Below the pieces are notes generated by a model. It had not been told where the DNA came from and ran no database searches. It saw only the letters and a program-made list of their open reading frames with translations. Below are positions 44,169 through 53,527 of a stretch of 64,000 nucleotides of DNA, one piece after another; position 1 is the stretch's first letter; every line of letters starts with the position of its first letter. The stretch is from Theristus sp. LFF4_11. Its lineage: Eukaryota > Nematoda > Chromadorea > Monhysterida > Xyalidae. Location: assembly GCA_030248135.1 (NCBI GenBank), contig JASANC010000843.1, forward strand, positions 62,001 through 126,000, written 5' to 3'. The position numbers and the translations under genes were made by a program.

Positions 44169-44326
44169 GGTGCGATCCCGTGTTTTCTCGCGGTGGGGGG
44201 TGGGGGGGGAGTCTAGTACCCGTGTCGAGGTAAAGGGGGGAGGGGGGTACACGGGTATCTGCCCGTGCACGTGCAGTATTTTTGGCTGAGGAGGGGTGGA
44301 CCCCCCCCCGCACTTTCGCTACTGCT
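44169..44326 (-). mobile_element. Truncated CAGTAACG-family end
   Basis: Reverse complement of the first part of the element at 44363-44879: ends CGCACTTTCGCTACTG and contains the GTACCCGTGTCGAGG and GATCCCGTGTTTTCTCGC words. Together with that element it forms a large head-to-head palindrome around 44345. Confidence 0.55.
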
Positions 44327-44352
44327 TGCATATCATATGTGGTTCTTCGGAC

Positions 44353-45441
44353 CAGTACCGAACAGTAACGAAAGTGCGGGGGGGGGGGGGGGTCCCCCCC
44401 CCCCTCAGCCACAAATCCTGCCCGTGCACGGGCAGATACCCGTGTACCCCCTTCCCCCCTTTACCTCGACACGGGTACTAGACTCCCCCCCCCCTCCGCG
44501 AGAAAACACGGGATCGCACCCCCCCCTCACGGTGGTCAATCTCTTCTCAATTTTTTCCAAAAATACCGTAATTTTTGCATTTTTCTTGACGTTTGTGTCT
44601 GTCCCTGCACATATTTTGTTGTTTCTGACCAAACAAGCAGCTTGTTTGCACAAAATACTCTGTATTTTACAAGAATTTCTGTGTTTTTCTAAGGCAAAAA
44701 TTTGGTATTACCCGTGCGATCCCGTGCACTCCCCCCCTCACGAAATTTTTCTGCCAGTGCACCCCCCTCAGGAAAATTTGCTGCCCGTTCACCCCCCCCT
44801 CACCGAGAAGGCACCTGACCCCCCCTTCTCTAAAATTAGGCAAACACCCCCCCTCACCCGAGGTCCCGCTTTCCTACTGGTACCGAAGGCGAAAGCAAAT
44901 TTTCGAGGGGGGGGTGTCGTCCGTCACGTGGGGGGGGGGGGGTGCCGAAAATTTTTCAGTGGGGGGGTGTCAGGTCAGTCATGGTACAGTGACACCCCCC
45001 AGGCGTGGGCCATGGGGGGGTGCACTATTGTAGAAAATTTTCTGGGGGGTGCACACCCCCCACCCCACCCATGAGATTTTTTCGCTTAAATTTTGAAGGA
45101 AAACGCGAAATTTTGCTACAAAATCTTTGAAATTACAATGAAGAATGTCAAGTTATCATATATTTAGCTTATATTATGGACTTTAAAGACAAAAAATCAT
45201 GATTTTTGGGTGGTCCGAGAAAATTTTTGGGGGTGTCACTGTTACTTAGGTCCATCTAGGGGGGGGTGGGGGGGGGTGTCTAGCAAATTTCGAGGGGGGG
45301 GGTGTGGATGGTCCAGTGTCAGGTTTTGGGGGGTGGGTGTCGCGTGAGGGCGCCCCCCCCCCCCCCCCCCCCCCACGCGGAGGTCTCGGGTGCTCTGGGG
45401 GGGGTGTACCCCCCCCCCCACCCCCCTCGTCTTCGGTACTG
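44353..45441 (+). mobile_element. CAGTACCG element with TSD CTTCGGAC, itself interrupted
   Basis: CAGTACCG at 44353 and CGGTACTG ending 45441, with CTTCGGAC at 44345-44352 and 45442-45449. After ten bases it is split by a further insertion (44363-44879) and resumes at GTACCGAAGGCGAAAGC. The rest is collinear with the 3.8-kb copy. Confidence 0.72.
44363..44879 (+). mobile_element. CAGTAACG element nested in the CAGTACCG element, TSD GTACCGAA
   Basis: Starts CAGTAACGAAAGTGCGGGG and ends CCGCTTTCCTACTG. GTACCGAA precedes it (44355-44362) and follows it (44880-44887), a perfect 8-bp duplication. It contains CCCGTGCACGGGCAG and long C-runs; no transposase. This is the innermost of three nested insertions. 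Confidence 0.72.
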
Positions 45442-45594
45442 CTTCGGACTCCCTGATTGATTTAGCACAACTTTGATTTTTGGATTTTTTTAAATTAAAA
45501 AAAATGGCGATTTTTGTTTTTTTTTAACAACCTTAGGGGTGTCGGCCAAATTTTCGCCGGGGGGTCCGATGGGGGGTGCCCGATTTTAGGGGGG

Positions 45595-46100
45595 TGGCAC
45601 GGGATTCTGTATAAAAACACCGCAGCGGTGAAAACACCGCACCGATGAAAACACCGCACGGTGTGATTTATGGAACGGGTTGGGTCGGTATGAATATAGG
45701 GTGTTGTACCAACAGATTTTGTGCCGTTAATAAAGTTTTTTTTTTGTTTTTCGTGGTTATCTTGTGATGTTTGCTGATTAACGAATGATTAACAGTGACC
45801 ATTCTTCTGATAACGTAACACATAACGTCGCCCAGATCACGATTTTTGTGTCGATTGTGGTTGGTTTTAGTTTTATTTAACATTGGTCGTTGTGCAATAA
45901 AAAATTTACGAAAAAACACAAAACACCAATTTATTGTTATTAGGATTTTTTCGATTTTCAGAAAACCGTGAAAACCAGCCACAAACGAGGCATCATCGTC
46001 TTCCGGGTACTCCGCTGAGTTGATTGAGCTATCGATCGTCGAAATCGGTTGAGCACAGCGCTGGCAGAGTCGCGTGACAGGTCGGCGCACGAGACACACG
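45595..46100 (-). repeat. Left arm of an inverted repeat flanking the satellite block
   Basis: Carries GCGGTGAAAACACCGC-type 16-bp repeats, then AACGGGTTGGGTCGGTATGA, a poly-T tract and GATAACGTAACACATAACGTCG. The same sequence occurs reversed at 51640-52080. A block of about 75 bp (CGATCGTCGAAATCGG) is in a different place and orientation relative to the other arm. Confidence 0.65.
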
Positions 46101-46619
46101 TCGTGAAACGCAAATATTGCCTCAACGCAAAAACTCTTTTTTACCAAACTCTTGTGACAGGATGAACCGGTGAGTCATTGCCTTTGCCACAGAAGGAGAC
46201 CTTGCGTTCCCCAAAGCCTCTGCGATACACTTTGTGCAAACCAGTGTCAGCGATCTAAAGTCTGATCGTTATTTTAGCGGTTGTAGTGGTCGCTAAATGC
46301 TAGAAATAAAGCAAATGTGAACGTTTATTTGTCTACAATGTACGAGGGTTGCCACTTGCAACCGAAATAAAGAATAAACGGCGCAAAATATGCCTCTTAT
46401 GTACTTGTATCCGTGTGTACCACATCAGAGACTTGAAAAGCATTGTCGAGCCAAGTCTTTCATTGCTTACACAAGGCCATATTTCTCCTTTTATATGCGT
46501 CTCCCGCATTTTTAGATAATATTCTGACTTTTACATAAGCTCCGAAGGTCGGACCAAAATCACAATTCGTTGGTCAGACATTCTTCTAAACCCCGGACAA
46601 CGCAGGTTTTTTATTTTTC
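46101..46619. other. Unique-looking spacer between repeat units
   Basis: No gene or repeat family recognised between the inverted-repeat arm and the first satellite array. Confidence 0.4.
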
Positions 46620-47190
46620 GTTTTTAGGCCAATTTCGCCTATGCTATTTCTACGGCCGATTCCCCAAAATCGTCACGATTCAGTACCTAGAATTGCTCAC
46701 AAAAGAAAAACTGACCCAAAAGCCGTGATCAGCGTAATGAATTACCATGGAAAACACCGTTTTCTTGTTTTTCATTTCTGGACCGGTTTCGCTAAATTCC
46801 ACGGCCGATTCGCCATAAATTGTCACAATTCAGTATCTAGAGTTGCTCATACAAGAAAACTAACTCAAAATCCGTGATCAGCGCATTGAATTACCATAGA
46901 AAACACCGTTTTTTTGTTTTTCATTTCTGGACCGATTTCGCCAATTTCCACGGCCGATTCGCCCGAAATCGTCACGATTCAGTATCTAGAGTTGCTCACA
47001 CAAGATAAATAACCCAAAATCCGTGATCAGCGTATTGAATTACCCTGGAAAACACAGTTTTCTTGTTTTTCATTTCTGGACCGATTTCGCCAATTTCCAC
47101 GGCCGATTCGCCCGAAATCGTCACGATTCAGTATCTAGAGTTGCTCACACAAGATAAATAACCCAAAATCCGTGATCAGCGTATTGAATT
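46620..47190. repeat. 149-bp satellite, short array
   Basis: The CAGTA(T/C)CTAGA landmark occurs at 46681, 46831, 46980 and 47129, spacing 149-150 bp. Each unit has TTTCTGGACCGATTTCGCC and CCGTGATCAGCG. The array breaks at about 47190 into unrelated sequence. Confidence 0.85.
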
Positions 47191-47441
47191 TGAAACTTGA
47201 ATTTGAAATTTGTTTTGATTTGAAACTTTTGTCGTCGGCCAATTATCGTGCAAGTGCACGTACAAACCACAGTCGTGCTGTTGTTATTCCACGTCGTACA
47301 AGTAAGCGTGCTTGTTCTGGAGCTCTGCTAACAATTGGAACTGCATACAATTGTCTACGTCAACAAGTTGTTTCAATGTCCACCCCGTGTTTCAAACGTG
47401 TCGTTAACGATCACTCACTGTTATCTGATATTCTCAATCTA

Positions 47442-48858
47442 TATTATTAAATTTACAAAGTGTCTGTCTGTGGCACTTTTTTTGCAATTTGAATTGGCGC
47501 CCTTTTTTGCTACTTAAGAAAACTCCATCTCAATTTTCATAACCTATTTTTTATTAATGCCAGTTGAGATTATTTTCTCAAAACGTCGCTCTTCATATAG
47601 CTGGAGTCATCATGATACTCTTTGGTTTGGCTCAACAGCGACAGTTCAGCACAGCATAGGCAAATGGAAGCGTGGCTGATCAAAACTTGATGATCGACTG
47701 GGAAAGATGTAACAAAACCGTCTTTGAAAAAAGTTTGAACTTTTTAAAAATCGGGTTGCAAAACGCACATCGACATCGGCATTGCATGTTGCACTTTGGG
47801 TTCAAAACAAGTAAATTTCATTGAAATTGATACTCCATGTTTCATTTTCAAATTGATACTCCGTGGTTATGAGCGATAATTTCAACGTAACGCATGATGG
47901 GCAACTGGCAATTTTTGCTGCTCAAAACTTGACGAGCGACTGCGAAAGATGAAACAAAACTGTCTCTGAAAAAAGTTAGTTTTTTAATTGGGTCGAAATG
48001 GTATTTACCATTCATTTTCACTTTGCAAAATGTTTGGGTCATGTTGGGGTGAACGGGTAAAAAGAACCAAAACTGCAAAACGAAATTATAAACGTCACTT
48101 TTTTGTTTCTTCTATTCATGTTCACTTTACAAAAAGGCTTGGCTTATGTTAGGGCAACCGGGTAAAAGAAGCATTAGCTTTTTAAAACGGGTATTTTTAA
48201 TGAAAAAACGTTAATTTTTATATTTTTTATTCAATCTTACTTAACTTACAAAAAGGCTTGACTTAGGTTAGGGTGAACGGGTAAAAATAGCAAAATCATT
48301 AACTTCGCATTTTCAGTTTACAAAAAAGGCTTGGCTTAGGTAAACGGGTAAAAAAGCATTAGCCTTTTAAAACGGGTAAATGAAAAAAACGTTAATTTTT
48401 ATGTTTTTTATTCAATCTTACTTCACATACAAAAAGGCTTGACTTGGGTTAGGGTGAACGGCGAAAAATAGCAAAATCATAAACTTCGCATTTTCAGTTT
48501 ACAAAAAAGGCTTGGCTTAGGTAAACGGGTAAAAAAGCATTAGCTTTTTAAAACGGGTAAATTAAAAAAACGTTAGTTTTTTATATTTTTTATTCAATTT
48601 TACTTCACTTACAAAAAGGCTTGCCTTCGGTTAGTGTGAACGGGTAAAAATAGCAAAATCATAAACTTCGCATTTTTTATTTATTTAAATACATTAAAAA
48701 ATATTGTATTGTAGGCGACTTCACGGCAGCACAAGGTAAATTTTCTTCAGGGTTATTATTCAGTAAACGTTACTGTTTTTTTCTTTCTAAGTCAATGCCA
48801 CTTCACCAAAAAGGCTTGGCATTGATTAAGCCACATACGCTCGGGTCAATAGGCTAGT
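47442..48858 (-). repeat. Interspersed family B, reverse-oriented copy
   Basis: Reverse complement of the copies at 52.3, 55.8 and 57-59 kb: starts with the TTACAAAGTGTCTGTCTGTG end and finishes at CGCTCGGGTCAATAGGCTAG. Contains internal repeats of roughly 180 bp built on GGCTTGGCTTAGGTAAACGG. The short Cys-rich frame seen in forward copies is broken here. Confidence 0.65.
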
Positions 48859-48934
48859 AAAATTAGTGACAGCAAGTACGGCAAGATTGTTTCAGAAGTG
48901 CTTTGATGATTTCTGGTTCGACAAAAATCTATGC

Positions 48935-49190
48935 TTTTTGTTTGTTTTGCCTTTTTTTCTTTTCCACGTCTTGCTGTGTTTTTGATTTTTTTGGGTTTTG
49001 CCTGTTTTTTTTTGTTTTTTTTTTGTCTTTTTTGTTTTGTCTTTTTATTATTATTTTTTTTATTTTTATTTTTTTTTACTTTTTATATTTTTCTTTTCTT
49101 TTTATGTTTTTTAGCTGCCGATGTTTTTTGTGTTTTTTTCTTCTTTTTTTCATTACTTTTTTTTTGAATATATTGTTTTTTTGGGTCTCC
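48935..49190. repeat. T-rich low-complexity tract
   Basis: About 250 bp dominated by T with short interruptions. The 163-codon open frame across it (nearly all Phe and Leu) is a compositional artefact. Confidence 0.75.
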
Positions 49191-49204
49191 GAATTTCATG
49201 CTGT

Positions 49205-49272
49205 TCATACAGTTTTATCGGAGTTTCCTGCTTTTCGCGAAATAAAATGGATGGATGGATGGATGGATGGAT
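49205..49272 (+). repeat. Retroelement-like 3' end with (ATGG)n tail
   Basis: CATACAGTTTTATCGGAGTTTC, TTTTCGCGAAA and then six ATGG units. The same end occurs in a DDX27 intron at 27840-27905. Confidence 0.45.
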
Positions 49273-49274
49273 GG

Positions 49275-50790
49275 AATTACCCTGGAAAACACAGTTTTCT
49301 TGTTTTTCATTTCTGGACCGATTTCGCTAAATTCCACGGCCGATTCGCCCGAAATCGTCACGATTCAGTATCTAGAGTTGCTCACACAAGATAAATAATC
49401 CAAAATCCGTGATCAGCGCATTGAATTACCCTGGAAAACACCGTTTTCTTGTTTTTCTTTTCTGGACCGATTTCGCCAATTTCCACGGCCGATTCGGCCG
49501 AAATCATCACGATTTAGTGTATAGAGTTGCTCACATCAAAAAACTAACCCAAAATCCGTGATCAGCGCATTGAATTACCCTGGAAAACTTCGTTTTCTTG
49601 TTTTTCATTTCTGGACCGATTTCGCTAAATTCTACGGCCGTTTCGCCCGAAATCGTCACGATTCAGTACCTAGAATTGCTCACATAAGAAAACTAATAAC
49701 CCAAAATCCGTGATCAGCGCATTGAATTACACTGGAAAACACAGTTTTCTTGTTTTTCATTTCTGGACCGATTTCGCCAATTTCCACGGTCGATTCGCCC
49801 GAAATCGTCACGATTCAGTACCTAGAATTGTTCACATAAGAAAACTAACCCAGAATCCGTGATCAGCGCATTGAATTACCATGGAAGAATTACCCTGGAA
49901 AACACAGTTTTATTGTTTTTCATTTCTGGACCGATTTCGCCAATTTCCACGGCGGATTCGCCCGAAATCGTCACGATTCAGTATCTAGAGTTGCTCACAT
50001 AAGAAACCTAACCCAATATCAGTGATCAGCGCATTGAATTACCATGGAAAATGCCCTTTTCTTGTTTTACATTTCTGGACCGATTTCGCCAATTTCCACG
50101 GCGGATTCGCGCGAAATCGTCACGATTCAGTATCTAGAGTTGCTCACATAAGAAACCTAACCCAAAATCCGTGATCAGCGCATGGAATTACTCTAGAAAA
50201 CACAGTTTTCTTGTTTTTCATTTCTGGACCGATTTCGCCAATTTCCACTGCCGATTCGAACAAAATCGTCGCGATTCAGTATCTAGAGTTGCTCACATGA
50301 AGAAACTAACCCAAAATTCGAAATCAGCGTATTGAATTACCCTGGAAAACACTGTTTTCTTGTTTTTCATTTCTAGACCGATTTCGCCAATTTCCACGGC
50401 CGATTCGCACGAAATCGTCACGATTCAGTATCTAGAGTTGCTCACATAAAAAAACTAACCCAAAATTCGTGATCACCGCATTGAATTACCCAGGAAAACA
50501 CCCTTTTCTTGTTTTTCGTTTCTGGACCGATTTCGCCAATTTCCACGGCCGATTCTCTCGAAATCGTCACGATTCAGTATTTAGAGTTGCTCACATAAAA
50601 AAACTTACCCAAAATTCGTGATCAGCGCATTGAATTACCCTGGAAAACACCCTTTTCTTGTTTTTCGTTTCTGGACCGATTTCGCCAATTTCCACGGCCG
50701 ATTCGCCCGAAATCGTCACGATTCAGCACCTAGAGTTGCTCACGTAAGAAAAGTAACCCAAAATCCGTGATCAGAGCATTGAATTCCTAC
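49275..50790. repeat. 149-bp satellite, main array of about ten units
   Basis: The CAGTATCTAGA landmark recurs at about 49366, 49515, 49664, 49816, 49979, 50128, 50277, 50426, 50575 and 50724. Most steps are exactly 149 bp; one of 163 contains a short internal duplication of the GAATTACC(A/C)TGGAA word. No coding frame persists. Confidence 0.9.
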
Positions 50791-51365
50791 GGACTAGACA
50801 TTTTCCCTACATTTCGTAGCTCAGACAAAATTTGTAAGAGTGAAAAACTGATACCCAGTCAAAATGCTACAAATTTTCAAAAAATGCACAATTTTGACAA
50901 AAAAGTGCCCGGGCAAAAAAATAAACCAAATTTTTAGAATCTACAGATGAAATTACCCTAGGAAACATTTGTTCAACTGTGAAAGTGTCCCAGGTAAAAA
51001 TTAAAAGGGCGAACACTTAAAACCAGGTTGAAACCGTGCGAACTATTAAAAATGCCCAATTTTTACCCAAAAACAAGGTTGTGTCAAAAAATTAACCCAA
51101 ACAACAAAATCTACGGATGAAATTACCCCAGGAACCGTTCTTGTTCGACTGTGAGAGTGTTGCAGGTAAAAATTGAAAGGGCGAACACTTGATACCAGGT
51201 AAAAACCCTTCGAACTTTTAAAAATGCCCAATTTTTACCCAAAAACAAGGTCGGGGCAAAAAATTAACCCAAACAGCAAAATCTACGGATGAAATTACCC
51301 CAGGAAACATTTTTGTTCGACTGTGAAAGTGTCGCAGGTAAAAATTGAAAGGGCGAACACATGTT
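50791..51365. repeat. 171-bp tandem repeat, about three units
   Basis: CTAC(A/G)GATGAAATTACCC occurs at 50941, 51111 and 51283 (steps of 170 and 172 bp), with GGTAAAAATTGAAAGGGCG in each unit. It directly abuts the 149-bp array and shares the GAATTACC/GAAATTACC word, so may be a distant relative. Confidence 0.75.
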
Positions 51366-51639
51366 GATTACATACCTGAAAAAAAAGAGATAGAAAAATA
51401 AGTAACATCAATTTCAGAATAGGTTTTTCGTGTCTACAGCGTATGAAAAGTAGTCGGATAAAAAATTTTTCGCGGCTCAAGCACAACTTTGGGTGTTCGT
51501 TTCGTGTGCACGGAACCAAGTTTGTGGCTTATACTATGCTCGCTGGACGCAGCGAGCAAATTTGAAAAAAGCGCGCGAGGGGATAACGGCTCATATTATG
51601 CGTGATGCGCTCTCCGCTCGCTGCGCTCGCTCGCGCATC

Positions 51640-52080
51640 CGCATGATAAATTGGTGTTTTGTGTTTTTTCGTAAATTTTTTATTGCACAACGACCAATGT
51701 TAAATAAAACCAAAACCAACCACAATCGACACATCATCGTGTTCCGGATGCTCTGCTGAGTTGATTGAGCCATCGATCGTCGAAATCGGCCGAGGAAATC
51801 GTGATCTGGACGACGTTATGTGTTACGTTATCAGAAGAATGGTCACTGTTAATCATTCGTTAATCAGCAAACATCACAAGATAACCACGAAAAACAAAAA
51901 AAAATTATTAACGGCACAAAATCTGTTGGTACAACACCCTATATTCATGCCGACCCAACCCGTTCCATAAATCACACCGTGCGGTGTTTTCATCGGTGCG
52001 GTGTTTTCACCGTGCGGTGTTTTCATCGGTGCGGTGTTTTCACCGCTGCGGTGTTTTTAGCAATTACCGTGGCGCGGTGC
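51640..52080 (+). repeat. Right arm of the inverted repeat flanking the satellite block
   Basis: Reverse complement of most of 45595-46100: ACGACGTTATGTGTTACG, AACCACGAAAAACAAAA, CCGACCCAACCCGTTCCATA, then four or five copies of GTGCGGTGTTTTCA(C/T)CG. Beyond it lie G-run fragments and a TAGGGTTGTT fragment, mirroring what lies outside the left arm. Confidence 0.65.
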
Positions 52081-52298
52081 CCCTCCTACCCCCCCCCACC
52101 CGACGGTCTCTTCTGGTGCTCTGGGGGGTGTACCCCCGGCCCCGCCCCCATCCCTTCCCCCGCCCACGGTACTGGGCTCTTTAAATCTTTAAATCTTTAA
52201 AATACGGTACGGTCTAGGGTTGTTAAACAAAAATCGAAATTTAAAAAAATAATTTTAAAAATGCCGATTTTTTTAATTTGAAAGATTTTCCTCTAATA
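52081..52298. mobile_element. Fragments of CAGTACCG and TAGGGTTGTT elements
   Basis: CCCACGGTACTG at 52153 is a CAGTACCG-family end, and TAGGGTTGTTAAAC at about 52214 begins a TAGGGTTGTT fragment that is cut after CTCTAATA by family B. Confidence 0.55.
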
Positions 52299-53527
52299 CT
52301 AGCCAATTGACCCGAGCGTATGTGGCTTAATCAATGCCAAGCCTTTTTGGTGAAGTGGCATTGAATTAAAAAGAAAAAAAAACAGTAACGTTTACTGAAT
52401 AACCAATCTGAAGAAAATTTACCTTGTGCTGCCGTGAAGCCGCCTACAATACAATATTTTTTAATGTATTTAAATAAATAAAAAATGCGAAGTTTATGAT
52501 TTTGCTATTTTTACCCGTTCACCGTAACCTAAGGCAAGCCTTTTTGTAAGTGAAGGAAAATTGAATAAAAAATATAAAAACTAACGTTTTTTTCAATTAC
52601 CCGTTTTAAAGAGCTAATGTTTTTTTACCCGTTTACCTAAGCCAAGCCTTTTTTGTAAAGTGAAAATGCGAAGTTTATGATTTTGCTATTTTTACCCGTT
52701 CACCCAAACCTAAGTCAAGCCTTTTTGTATGTGAAGTAAGATTGAATAAAAAACATAAAAATTAACGATTTCATTAATTACCCGTTTTAAAAAGCTAATG
52801 CTTGTTTTACCCGGTTACCCTAACATAAGCCAAGCCTTTTTTCTAAAGTGAAAATGAATAGAAGAAACAAAAAAGTGACGTTTATAATTTCGTTTTGCAG
52901 TCATTGCTTCTTTTTACCCGTTTAACCCAACATGACCCAAACATTTTGCAAAGTGAAAATGAATGGTAAATACCATTTCGACCCAATTAAAAAACTAACT
53001 TTTTTCAAAGACGGTTTTGTTACATGTTTCGCAGTCGCTCGTCAAGTTTTGAGCAGCAACAATTGCCAGTTGCCCATCGTGCGTTACGTTGAAATTATCG
53101 CTCATAACCATGGAGTATCAATTTGAAAATAAAACATTGAGTATCAAATTCAATGAAATTTACTTGTTTTGAATCGAAAGTGCAACTTGCAATGCCGATG
53201 TCGATGTGCGTTTTGCAACCCGATTTTTAAAAACAAAACATTTCAAACTTTTTTCAAAGACGGTTTTGTTACATCTTTCCCAGTCGATCATCAAGTTTTG
53301 ATCAGCCACGCTTCCATTTGCCTGTGCTGCGCTGAACTGTCTCTGTTGACCAAAGAGTATCATGATGACTCCAGCTATGAAGAGCGACGTTTTGAGAAAA
53401 CAATCTCAACTGGCATTAATAAAAAAATAGGTTAAGGAAATTGAGATGGAGTTTTCTTAAGTAGCAAAAATGGGCGCCAATTCAAATTGCAAAAAAGTGC
53501 CACAGACACTTTGTAAATTTAATAATA
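52299..53527 (+). repeat. Interspersed family B, forward copy 1
   Basis: Begins CTAGCCAATTGACCCGAGCG and ends TTTGTAAATTTAATAATA. Internal tandem blocks with GCCAAGCCTTTTT and TTACCCGTTTT, then a less repetitive 3' part with a short open frame (CNLQCRCRCAFCNP) conserved in the other copies. Class not determined. Confidence 0.68.

Larger units (their letters stand above)
44328..45535 (-). mobile_element. TAGGGTTGTT fragment split by a CAGTACCG insertion
   Basis: The reversed core (TTGCATATCATATGTGGTTC) stops at CTTCGGAC, resumes after 45441 with CTTCGGACTCCCTGATTG, and runs to TTTAACAACCTTA at about 45535. The interruption is a precise 8-bp-duplicating insertion. Confidence 0.62.

Noticed and set aside
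44265..45074. 269-codon plus-strand open frame
   Set aside because: Runs through three nested transposon insertions and C-runs; a patchwork with no homology.
45668..46147. 159-codon minus-strand frame partly repeated at 51.8 kb
   Set aside because: It covers the inverted-repeat arm and is broken differently in the other arm; no domain.
48903..49394. 163-residue Phe-rich frame resembling a membrane protein
   Set aside because: Encoded by a T-rich low-complexity tract; pure composition.
49275..50790. Regular repeat-spacer pattern that could suggest a CRISPR array
   Set aside because: Whole 149-bp units repeat, there are no unique spacers, and the genome is eukaryotic.
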